Source of the DNA: Clostridium tertium
GTDB lineage: Bacteria > Bacillota > Clostridia > Clostridiales > Clostridiaceae
Direction: 5' to 3'
Assembly: GCF_017873245.1 (NCBI RefSeq)
Contig: NZ_JAGGJY010000010.1
Coordinates: 62,001-126,000, forward strand
Length of the DNA stretch: 64,000 nucleotides
Under the pieces are notes generated by a model. It did no database searches and was not told the DNA's origin. It saw only the letters and a list, made by a program, of their open reading frames with translations. Both the position numbers and the translations under genes were made by a program. This document shows, piece by piece, positions 54,258 to 61,940 of this stretch (its first letter is position 1; each line of letters starts with the position of its first letter).

Positions 54258-55199
54258 ATGAAAAGAATATTTGAATTAACAACAAGTGATATTGAAGGTT
54301 TAAATAAAAATACTCTTAAGGAGATAATTAAGACTTCAGAAGGTAGAACTGTTATGTCAGAGACTATCGTTAGCTATACTCCATTTATAAGAGAAGTATC
54401 TAATTTAGAGCTTGCTGCAAGCTTTGGAGCAGATATGATAACTTTAAATACATTTAATTTTGAAAAACCTTTTATTTTTGGTATAGATGGTGGAACTAAC
54501 TTACTTTCAATAGATAACTTGGATAAAATAGGAGATCAAATTAAAGATAACTTAAATAATAAAGATTATATAAAGAATATTAAAAAATTAATTGGTAGAA
54601 TGATAGGAGTAAATTTAGAACCTGTACCAGAAGGAAGTACTTATGAAAGAGGATATACATTAAATAGAGAAAATCTTGAGAAGGTTAAAGAATATGGCTT
54701 TGATTATATAGTATTAACAGGAAATCCTAATACAGGTGTTACTGAAAAAACTATTTGTGAAGGAATAAAGCTTGCTAAGGAAATATTAGGTGATAGCACT
54801 TTGATAATAGCAGGAAAAATGCATGGAGCAGGTAGTGGAAATATATATGATGAAAATGCTATAAAAAGCTTTATAGATTGTGGGGCAGATGTTGTGTTAA
54901 TACCAGCGCCAGGAACAGTGCCAGGATATGATTTAGAGTTAGCAAAGAAAATAATTACTCTTATTCATGAAAATGATGCACTTGCAATGACTACTATTGG
55001 TACATCACAAGAGGGTGCAAGCAAAAGTATAATAGAACAAATAGCTTTAAATTCTAAAATGGCAGGAGCTGATATTCAACATATTGGAGATTGTGGAACT
55101 TTTGGTATAGCATTACCTGAAAATATAATGGCACTTTCAGTTACAATAAGAGGAATTAGACATACTTATAGGAGAATGTCTCAATCAATATTAAGATAA
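54258..55199 (+). CDS. TIM-barrel-like protein of unknown activity
   Basis: ATG 54258 is 9 bp after AAAGGAG (54242-54248); the ATG at 54252 is too close. 313 residues. Alternating strand-helix pattern with conserved-looking IVSYTPFIREVSNLELAASFGADMITLNTFNF, GVNLEPVP, DYIVLTGNPNTGVT, IIAGKMHGAGSG and DVVLIPAPGTVPG, reading like a (beta/alpha)8 enzyme with phosphate-binding loops. Databases have sometimes called such proteins haloacid-dehalogenase-like, but no HAD motifs are visible. Substrate unknown. Confidence 0.65.
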   Translation: MKRIFELTTSDIEGLNKNTLKEIIKTSEGRTVMSETIVSYTPFIREVSNLELAASFGADMITLNTFNFEKPFIFGIDGGTNLLSIDNLDKIGDQIKDNLNNKDYIKNIKKLIGRMIGVNLEPVPEGSTYERGYTLNRENLEKVKEYGFDYIVLTGNPNTGVTEKTICEGIKLAKEILGDSTLIIAGKMHGAGSGNIYDENAIKSFIDCGADVVLIPAPGTVPGYDLELAKKIITLIHENDALAMTTIGTSQEGASKSIIEQIALNSKMAGADIQHIGDCGTFGIALPENIMALSVTIRGIRHTYRRMSQSILR

Positions 55200-55218
55200 T
55201 ATAAATATTAAATAAAGT

Positions 55219-55252
55219 AGACATCTCATAATATTAAAATGATGAGATGTCT
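55219..55252 (+). terminator. Terminator
   Basis: AGACATCTCAT (55219-55229) and ATGAGATGTCT (55242-55252), exact complement, followed by TATTATTTAT. Confidence 0.8.
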
Positions 55253-55509
55253 TATTATTTATAAGATTATGTTGCAGAATAACTCTAAGGTTAAATATAG
55301 ATATATAATTTAAAATTGCGTGAAGGTTTTTTGTTAACATAGTATAAATAGTTATCAAAATGATAACAAGTTCTCAAATTGATATTAAATTATACCGAAA
55401 AAACTGTTATTACTATTAAATATAATTTGGCATATTCATTGCTTATATATAATAATTAATGTAAAGAAAAGTTATATTATTTTAAATATAAGAAAGTGAA
55501 GTGAAGCTA
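55253..55509 (+). promoter_or_regulatory. Upstream region of dihydropyrimidinase with palindrome
   Basis: GTTATCA (55351-55357), AAA, TGATAAC (55361-55367) is an exact inverted repeat about 140 bp before the start, a candidate operator. No gene and no riboswitch-like conserved core seen. Confidence 0.45.
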
Positions 55510-56895
55510 ATGTCATTACTAATAAAGAATGGAACAATTGTAACAGCAAGTGAAACATATATAGGTGATATATATATTGAAGATGGCATTATAAAAGAAA
55601 TTAGTACTTGTATAAATAAAGAAGCAAATGAAGTAATTGATGCTAAGGGAAAATATGTAATACCAGGTGGGGTAGATGTTCATACTCATTTAAATTTAGA
55701 TGTTGGAATTGCTGTAGCTAATGATGATTTTTATACAGGGACTGTTGCAGCTGCGTGTGGAGGTACAACTACAATAGTTGACCATATGGGCTTTGGTCCT
55801 AAAGGATGTAATTTAAAGCATCAAGTAGATGTATATCATGGATATGCAGATAATAATGCAGTAATAGATTATAGTTTTCATGGAGTAATTCAACATGTAA
55901 ATGAAGAAATACTTAATGAAATGGAAAGCATAGTAAGGAATGAAGGGATACCAAGCTTTAAAGTTTATTTAACATATGATTATATGATAAATGATGATGA
56001 AGTATTAAAAGTACTAAATAGATTAAAAGAACTTAATGGAGTTACAACAGTTCATTGTGAAAATCATGGTAGTATAAAGGTATTAAAAGATTATTATGTG
56101 AAAAATGGGTTAAAAGCGCCTAAATATCATCCTTTAAGTAGGCCAGTAGAAGCAGAAGGTGAAGCTGTAAATAGAATGATAAATTTATCATCAATGGCAG
56201 GTGATGCACCTTTATATATAGTTCATTTATCTTCAAATTTAGGATTAAGCTATATAAAAATGGCAAGAGATAGAGGACAAAACATATATGCAGAAACATG
56301 TCCTCAATATTTAGTTTTGGAAGATAGTAAATATGACTTGAATAATAATGAAGGATTAAAATATATTATGAGTCCTCCTTTAAGAAAAGAAGAGGATATA
56401 AATGCTTTATGGAAGGGAATTAAGGATGGATATATACAAATTGTAGCAACAGATCATTGTCCTTTTGCTTTTAATAAAGATAAACAACTTGGAAAAGATG
56501 ATTTTACAAAATGTCCAAATGGAGCGCCAGGAATTGAGGAAAGAATACCTTTGATTTTTTCAGAAGGAGTAATGAAAGGAAAAATCAACATTAACAAGTT
56601 TGTTGAAGTATGTTGTACAAATCCAGCTAAAATTTTTGGATTGTATCCTAAAAAAGGTTCAATACAAGTTGGTGCAGATGGCGACATAGTTATAATTGAT
56701 CCAACCATAGAAAAAGAATTAACTATAAAAGATTTACATTCAAATGTTGATTATACTGCTTATGAGGGAATAAAAGTAAAGGGGTATCCTGTTTATACTA
56801 TCTTGAGGGGAAATATTATAGTTAAGGATAATAACTTTATTGGAGAAAAAGGTAATGGTAGATTTATAAAAAGAGAAATTAAAGAGAAGTTATAA
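55510..56895 (+). CDS. hydA: Dihydropyrimidinase / D-hydantoinase
   Basis: The frame opens at GTG 55501; MSLLIKNGTIVTA at 55510 is the usual family start (461 residues). Zinc ligands: GGVDVHTHLNLD (HxH), carboxylated Lys in PSFKVYLTYD, His in TVHCENHG and IVHLSSN, and Asp in IVATDHCPF. Opens 5,6-dihydropyrimidine rings in reductive pyrimidine degradation, or hydantoins. No other pyrimidine-degradation gene lies beside it. Confidence 0.92.
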   Translation: MSLLIKNGTIVTASETYIGDIYIEDGIIKEISTCINKEANEVIDAKGKYVIPGGVDVHTHLNLDVGIAVANDDFYTGTVAAACGGTTTIVDHMGFGPKGCNLKHQVDVYHGYADNNAVIDYSFHGVIQHVNEEILNEMESIVRNEGIPSFKVYLTYDYMINDDEVLKVLNRLKELNGVTTVHCENHGSIKVLKDYYVKNGLKAPKYHPLSRPVEAEGEAVNRMINLSSMAGDAPLYIVHLSSNLGLSYIKMARDRGQNIYAETCPQYLVLEDSKYDLNNNEGLKYIMSPPLRKEEDINALWKGIKDGYIQIVATDHCPFAFNKDKQLGKDDFTKCPNGAPGIEERIPLIFSEGVMKGKININKFVEVCCTNPAKIFGLYPKKGSIQVGADGDIVIIDPTIEKELTIKDLHSNVDYTAYEGIKVKGYPVYTILRGNIIVKDNNFIGEKGNGRFIKREIKEKL

Positions 56896-56904
56896 TAAAA
56901 AATA

Positions 56905-56963
56905 GGAGATGTATTTAAAGCGTAGTATATAAAAATTATACTTTAAATATAACTCCTTTTTTT
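56905..56963. terminator. Long imperfect terminator between hydA and def
   Basis: GGAGATGTATTTAAAG (56905-56920) pairs with CTTTAAATATAACTCC (56941-56956) at 13 of 16 positions, then TTTTTTTATTTT. The left arm shares 14 bases with the CRISPR repeat, probably by chance. Confidence 0.7.
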
Positions 56964-57413
56964 ATTTTATATATTCAGTAACAAAATCAGTAAAAAGAAT
57001 ACCATCTAAATGATCTATTTCATGGCAAAAGCATTTAGCTAAATCTCCTGTACCTGTTAAAATGATTTTTTTGCCATATTCATTTAATGCTTGAACTGTT
57101 ACCTTTGCAGGTCTTTTAAGCTTTCCCATCTATTTGGATAACTTAAGCAACCTTCAATAACTTCTTGAATTCCTTCTTTTTTAATTATTCTTGGATTTAC
57201 AAGCTTTATAAGGCCTTGACCCATATCTATTACAACTAATCTTTTTAATATGCCAACTTGTGGAGCAGCTAACCCTCCACCATTTTCTGTATTATACATA
57301 GTATCAGCCATATCATTTAATATTTGTCTTATTTTATCATCGACAACCATAACTTCTTTACTTCTTTTTCTTAATATTTCATCACCAAACAATCTAATTT
57401 GCCTTAATGCCAT
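56962..57413 (-). pseudogene. def: Peptide deformylase, frameshifted
   Basis: The N-terminal frame from 57413 encodes GGLAAPQVGI and EGCLSYPN (motifs 1 and 2), then leaves frame after RWESLKDLQR and stops near 57,099. The missing C-terminal half, with motif 3 CHEIDHLDGILFTD, continues in another frame to a TAA at 56962-56964. Adding one G to the GGG at 57124-57126 restores a continuous protein of about 150 residues. Either a real one-base deletion or a sequence error. Deformylase removes N-formyl groups from new proteins; another copy must exist if this is real. Confidence 0.9.
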
Positions 57414-57650
57414 TTAAATAACACCTCTACTTTGTTCAGATCTTGATTTTCTCTCATTTTCTTCAAAAAGGAAAACTTCTTCTATATTACTACGAAATAC
57501 TTTAGCAATATCATAAGCTAACCAAATAGAGGGCTCAAATTTTTCAGTTTCAATAGCATTAATTGCTTGCCTTGAAACGCCTACAAGTTTTCCTAATTGC
57601 TCTTGTGTTAATCCTAAAGTTTCACGAAATTGTTTTAATTTATTTTTCAT
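57414..57650 (-). CDS. XRE-family helix-turn-helix regulator
   Basis: 78 residues: NKLKQFRETLGLTQEQLGKLVGVSRQAINAIETEKFEPSIWLAYDIAKVFRSNIEEVFLFEE, the standard short clostridial regulator with C-terminal IEEVFLF. Its stop codon abuts the def ATG (no gap), so the two form one transcription unit. Confidence 0.88.
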   Translation of the reverse strand: MKNKLKQFRETLGLTQEQLGKLVGVSRQAINAIETEKFEPSIWLAYDIAKVFRSNIEEVFLFEENERKSRSEQSRGVI

Positions 57651-58000
57651 TAAATATCACTCATGTAATGTTTACATGCATTTCTAATTTAACATTTCTT
57701 TGGTTGTGTATCAAGCTAACCTTACATAAAATGTGTAAAAAGTAATTAGGATTTCTATTAAAAGTAGATTATTTTTCTATTATATAATTTCAAGAAGAGG
57801 AAAATTAAAATATGATTTATTAATATAAAGAAAATATCTTATAAATAAACTATGATTAAGGAATTTAGAAATAGAATACCAGTAGCTATGTAATATTTTT
57901 TATTTTATAGAATTATAGCCCATAATCAATATATAATAAAAATATATATTATTGAACAATTGTATTATATTGTTCCTAATATAAAAAGGGGAGAAGTTTT
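57651..58000. promoter_or_regulatory. 350-bp spacer with inverted repeat
   Basis: GAACAAT (57954-57960) and ATTGTTC (57969-57975) form an exact inverted repeat with 8-bp spacing, 26 bp before the next start, over its probable promoter. No gene otherwise seen. Confidence 0.45.
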
Positions 58001-58300
58001 ATGGATTTATTATTTATTACGGGTTGTGCTGTCGCAACAATATTCATTATTTACAATGTAATATGTTACAAAAATAAAAAAACTATCTACATGCTAAATA
58101 ATAAATACTATATCACACAATTTATTTTTGGGTTAAGTAACTCATTTTCATTACTTATCTTTTACTTGGCGTGGAATAAAATTAGTAAAAATCCATCAAT
58201 TTTTATTGTACTAACATCAACGATTTTTTGGGGATTAAACTATATATTAACATTTTATGCTAGAAAGAAAGGTTATATAGGTACTAAAGAGCAATCTTAA
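58001..58300 (+). CDS. Small membrane protein
   Basis: 99 residues with three hydrophobic segments: 3-22 (LLFITGCAVATIFIIYNVIC), 41-58 (FIFGLSNSFSLLIFYLAW) and 68-87 (IFIVLTSTIFWGLNYILTFY). Basic C-terminus. AGGGGAG at 57988-57994. No family recognised. Confidence 0.6.
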   Translation: MDLLFITGCAVATIFIIYNVICYKNKKTIYMLNNKYYITQFIFGLSNSFSLLIFYLAWNKISKNPSIFIVLTSTIFWGLNYILTFYARKKGYIGTKEQS

Positions 58301-58423
58301 TATATTACGATTTAGCAGTAAAAATGGACAAATTGATTTAGCTACTTTAACACATTTTCTTATCAATATTAGTTAAAACAGAATCCTAGAATTATATAAA
58401 ATCATCAAATGGAGGAACAACTT

Positions 58424-58474
58424 ATGAAGGTTATATTCATCAGTATAGAGGGAGTTCTTAATTTTATTATCTGA
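58424..58474 (+). pseudogene. Remnant of a HAD-like phosphatase gene
   Basis: A 16-codon ORF MKVIFISIEGVLNFII preceded by a strong TGGAGGA ribosome site. It resembles the start of HAD-like proteins (MKVIFLDIDGVLN), but both catalytic Asp positions are changed (Ser and Glu) and it ends at once. No continuation was recognised in the 118 bp before the next gene. Confidence 0.5.
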
Positions 58475-58591
58475 AGTATATGGACTAAATTTCTATATAT
58501 TTAAACAGATTTTTTTCATAAAATATAAATCAAGGAATTTCTCTATAAATAATTTATAAGTTACTTATAAACTTTTAAAGGATAAATTATA

Positions 58592-59145
58592 ATGATTACT
58601 AATATATTCTTGGTAAAACATGCATATTCTATATATGGTTCTGATGAATTAAATAGACTTTTATCTGAAGAAGGAATTAATGAATCAAAGAAAGTATTAG
58701 ATTTATTAATAGATGAAAATATCACTAATATAATATCAAGCGCATATAAAAGAGCTATTCAAACAGTTGAGAAAGTAGGATATTATTTCAAAATAAATAT
58801 AATAATAAATGATAAATTTAGAGAAAGAAGTATTTTTAACGGATATGTAGATGACTTCAATAAAGTTATTTCAAAATGATGGGAAGATTTCGAGTTTGCT
58901 TTAGATGGTGGAGAATCAAGTAGCATAGCTCAGAATAAGGGAATAGAGGAACTGAAAAATATTTTAAATAAATATAAGGGTGAAAATATTATAATAGGGA
59001 CACATGGAAATATTATTATTCTTATAATGAATTACTGTGACAAAAAATATAATTATATTTTTTGAAAAATTTAAGTATGCCAGATATTTATAAATTGACT
59101 TTTCAATATGAAGAGCTCTCGAGTGTTGATCATATTTGGCATTAA
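58592..59145 (+). pseudogene. Histidine phosphatase family protein, broken
   Basis: MITNIFLVKHAYSIYGSDELNRLLSEEG matches the phosphoglycerate-mutase-like family, but the catalytic RH is KH. A TGA at 58877-58879 interrupts the frame; the sequence then continues recognisably (WEDFEFALDGGESSSIAQ, ENIIIGTHGNI with the second catalytic His). A one-base loss of G near 59,064 shifts the last segment, which reads KNLSMPDIYKLTF in the next frame to a TAA at 59143-59145. Non-functional as read. Confidence 0.85.
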
Positions 59146-59233
59146 ATTATAAAATACAATAGAAGTACTTGCTTGATTAATGATGATAAAATATAAATTT
59201 AATTTTTCTAATAAATAGATTTATCTTAATATT

Positions 59234-59270
59234 ATAAAGGGGGTCGCGTAACGCGACGTCCTTTATTTTA
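59234..59270 (+). terminator. GC-rich hairpin before the CRISPR leader
   Basis: GTCGCG/CGCGAC around TAA (about 59243-59257), extended by AAAGG/CCTTT, then TATTTTAT. Unusually CpG-rich for this DNA. Separates the broken phosphatase gene from the CRISPR leader. Confidence 0.75.
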
Positions 59271-59473
59271 TGGGAATTATAAAAAATATATTAAAAATTT
59301 TTACCAAGCTATTATTTTATAAAGTATTTAGAAAATAAGTTATATTGCCAGTTTAGGCTATAAATTATATAAAGCTTTTTTTATTTAAGTAAAGCTGGTA
59401 AAAAGTTTGAAAAGTGAGATGTTTACAAAGGTTTTATAGGCATGTATAATTTAAGAAAGGCTTAAAATCAATG
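59271..59473 (+). promoter_or_regulatory. CRISPR leader with promoter
   Basis: TTTACA (59422-59427), 17 bp, TATAAT (59445-59450), ending 23 bp before the first repeat, predicts + strand transcription through the array. The degenerate repeats at the far end agree that this is the leader side, where new spacers are added. Confidence 0.8.
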
Positions 59474-60738
59474 GATTAACATTAACATGAGATGTATTTA
59501 AATATAGTAGAAATATCATAATTCAATGGCTCTTGAAGATTAACATTAACATGAGATGTATTTAAATTAAAAAGAAAAAAACCAATTAGGCAAATTGTAA
59601 CCAGATTAACATTAACATGAGATGTATTTAAATACTATTGCTATAGCTTGTGCTTCTTTTTGCTTATAGGATTAACATTAACATGAGATGTATTTAAATC
59701 CACGTATTGAAATTTTTACAAAATCACCAGGAAGATTAACATTAACATGAGATGTATTTAAATATATCTTTTCTAATTTGATTTACATTTACTTTTCCTT
59801 GATTAACATTAACATGAGATGTATTTAAATGTAGCAACACAAACCAAAGAAGAAATAGAGCAACATGATTAACATTAACATGAGATGTATTTAAATTTCA
59901 TTTTCAAAACAATTTCTTCGAATGCTTTCATAGATTAACATTAATATGAGATGTATTTAAATTGACTGCTATGGGATTGGAATGTTTCTCGCCTAGGATT
60001 AACATTAACATGAGATGTATTTAAATTAGTTTATATAATTCTTTTTGTTGGGATAATGGAGAGATTAACATGAGATGTATTTAAATTAAGTAGTAGCTTT
60101 TTTTTCTATCTATTCCATAACTTGATTAACATTAACATGAGATGTATTTAAATGGTGAATTTAAAACTTTAGTTGAAGCTTTAGGGGGAGATTAACATTA
60201 ACATGAGATGTATTTAAATACAATTGTTTTATAATCATTAATTTTTAAAATATTAGATTAACATTAACATGAGATGTATTTAAATTGATTTGGACAGAAT
60301 TGACTTAGTAAAAGAATTAGGGATTAACATTAACATGAGATGTATTTAAATGATGTAAGATTTAATCCAGCTTTAAATCGTATAAGATTAACATTAACAT
60401 GAGATGTATTTAAATCCTTCCTACTCTTTACCAATCCTAGATTTACCTACGATTAACATTAACATGAGATGTATTTAAATAATTCAAGAAGATAAGACTC
60501 AAAAATATGTGCCTAGTGATTAACATTAACATGAGATGTATTTAAATTCGGAAAAATAAGTATCAAAGTTTTGTAAAGAATTTGATTAACATTAACATGA
60601 GATTTATTTAAATTTAAATACATTAACTACTCCACCGTTTGAACACGGTAGATTAACATTAACATGGGATGTATTTAACTCCTGTTATTTATCTGCCTTT
60701 CACATCCCCATATAGGATTAAGATTAGATGTATTTATA
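59474..60738 (+). CRISPR. CRISPR array, 30-bp repeat, 20 units, 19 spacers
   Basis: The repeat begins GATTAACATTAACATG and ends GATGTATTTAAAT. Units start at 59474, 59538, 59604, 59670, 59734, 59801, 59867, 59933, 59997, 60063, 60124, 60190, 60256, 60322, 60386, 60451, 60518, 60584, 60651 and 60716. Spacers are 34-37 bp. Variants: one substitution at 59933; a 6-bp loss (one ATTAAC) at 60063; one substitution at 60584; two at 60651; the last unit (60716) is short and degenerate. The final 8 bases, ATTTAAAT, would be the crRNA 5' handle. Fits a type I-B system with the cas genes downstream. Confidence 0.98.
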
Positions 60739-60959
60739 GATAGTCTTAACGGCAGCTATAATCATCATTATTAATATTTAAAACATAAGATTCGAATATG
60801 AAATATAATTAATAATTTAAAATGTTAGAATTTGAATAATAGATATATAAAGCATCTGTAATTGATAATTATGGGTGCTTTTAATTATTTTTATTACATT
60901 TTTATATTATTTAAAATATATGACGAAGCTATTAATAATGAAGAAGAAGGAGAAGAGCT

Positions 60960-61070
60960 ATGAAAGTGAAAAAGAGATATAAAGAAAAAGATAAAATAAA
61001 TACAGAATTAACTTTAGTTAACATAATAAATAATTATAATAAAGTCAAAATGAAAAGTGAAATGAAATAA
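60960..61070 (+). CDS. Putative 36-residue basic peptide
   Basis: MKVKKRYKEKDKINTELTLVNIINNYNKVKMKSEMK, with GAAGGAGAAG as ribosome site at 60946-60955. Very basic, no hydrophobic part. It ends in KVKMKSEMK, similar in flavour to the end of the 50-residue protein at 43,099. Could be a real cas-adjacent small protein or chance. Confidence 0.4.
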   Translation: MKVKKRYKEKDKINTELTLVNIINNYNKVKMKSEMK

Positions 61071-61096
61071 AATAACTAAAAGATACATTATAATTT

Positions 61097-61126
61097 AGTT
61101 AATAGTAACATTTTATGTTTTTAAAT
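61097..61126 (+). repeat. Degenerate CRISPR-repeat-like sequence
   Basis: Ungapped by eye, 22 of 30 positions equal the CRISPR repeat, with 11 of 12 in the 3' part (ATGTTTTTAAAT against ATGTATTTAAAT) plus TAACAT at the matching place. It lies alone between array and cas promoter. May be a decayed repeat or the processing site of a crRNA-like regulatory RNA. Confidence 0.45.
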
Positions 61127-61155
61127 TATATTTTAAAAAATATTAATTATTAACT

Positions 61156-61200
61156 TTGACATAGTTCTACATAATTGTTAATATTTACAATTATGTAGAA
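61156..61200 (+). promoter_or_regulatory. cas operon promoter with embedded inverted repeat
   Basis: TTGACA (61156-61161), 17-bp spacer, TAATAT (61179-61184). TTCTACATAATTGT (61165-61178) and ACAATTATGTAGAA (61187-61200) are exact complements, so the -10 box lies in the 8-bp loop between the arms. A dimeric regulator bound here would control all cas genes. Confidence 0.82.
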
Positions 61201-61231
61201 TGGATGTAGAATTATTTTAGGAGGTGATGAC

Positions 61232-61924
61232 ATGAAAGTATATCAAATTCGAGTAAAAGTATATCTTTTACAAAATATAAATATAATCGACACGCAAACA
61301 GAAATAGCCAAATTTATTGATGGAGCTATGGCGAAGGATGAAAGATTTCTAGATTTACACCAAAGAAATGAATTTAAAAACTATTGTTTTGATTCATTTT
61401 ATCCTACTGAGAATGATAAGGATTACAAAAGTGGGGGGATTTACACATTTACTCTGAGAACAGCAAAAGGCGATTTAGCTGATTTTCTTACTAAATCATT
61501 AGCTAATTATTTTAATAATTCCATAAAAGGATTAACTACAGAAGTGAAAATTATACCAAAGAAATTTATAGAAAAAATTTATACTTTGACTCCAATAATA
61601 ATAAAAACTGAATCGGGATATTGGAAAGGAAATCTTTCTATAGATGGTTTTGAAAAAAGAATAAGAGAAAATCTTATTAAGAAATACAATGAAATTAATA
61701 ATACAAAAATTGAAGAGGACTTTGAATTATATAATAGTATAGAATTTAAAAATAAAAAACCTATTTCAGTTAACTATAAAAATATTAAGTTGCTTGGAGA
61801 TAAAATATCTATCAATATTTCAAGTAATCCAGTAGCACAAGAATTAGCCTATTTAAGCCTTGGAACAGGAGTTGGAGAGATGAATTCTAGGGGATTGGGA
61901 TATGTAAACTATAGATATCTTTAA
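61232..61924 (+). CDS. cas6: Cas6 endoribonuclease (type I-B)
   Basis: 230 residues. Ferredoxin-like RAMP opening KVYQIRVKVYLLQNI and the C-terminal glycine-rich loop GVGEMNSRGLGYVNYRYL typical of Cas6. The C-terminal YLSLGTGVGEMNSRGLG fits clostridial I-B Cas6. Cuts pre-crRNA within repeats, leaving the 8-nt 5' handle. AGGAGGTGATGAC precedes ATG. The next gene starts 16 bp later. Confidence 0.93.
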   Translation: MKVYQIRVKVYLLQNINIIDTQTEIAKFIDGAMAKDERFLDLHQRNEFKNYCFDSFYPTENDKDYKSGGIYTFTLRTAKGDLADFLTKSLANYFNNSIKGLTTEVKIIPKKFIEKIYTLTPIIIKTESGYWKGNLSIDGFEKRIRENLIKKYNEINNTKIEEDFELYNSIEFKNKKPISVNYKNIKLLGDKISINISSNPVAQELAYLSLGTGVGEMNSRGLGYVNYRYL

Positions 61925-61940
61925 TAAAGGAGGTGAAAAT

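Larger units (their letters stand above)
60739..61231 (+). promoter_or_regulatory. Region between array and cas6
   Basis: Contains a terminator-like stem AAAGCATC/GGTGCTTT (60849-60881) followed by T-rich DNA; a short ORF at 60960-61070; a degenerate repeat-like sequence at 61097-61126; and the cas promoter/operator at 61156-61200. Each is listed separately. Confidence 0.6.

Noticed and set aside
54258..55199. Naming the TIM-barrel-like protein a haloacid dehalogenase
   Set aside because: No HAD DxDGT or motif III/IV residues are visible; the fold pattern reads as a (beta/alpha)8 barrel.
56905..56920. Terminator arm sharing 14 bases with the CRISPR repeat
   Set aside because: It is fully explained as one arm of the hydA terminator, with no second repeat or spacer-length spacing; chance similarity in AT-rich DNA is likely.
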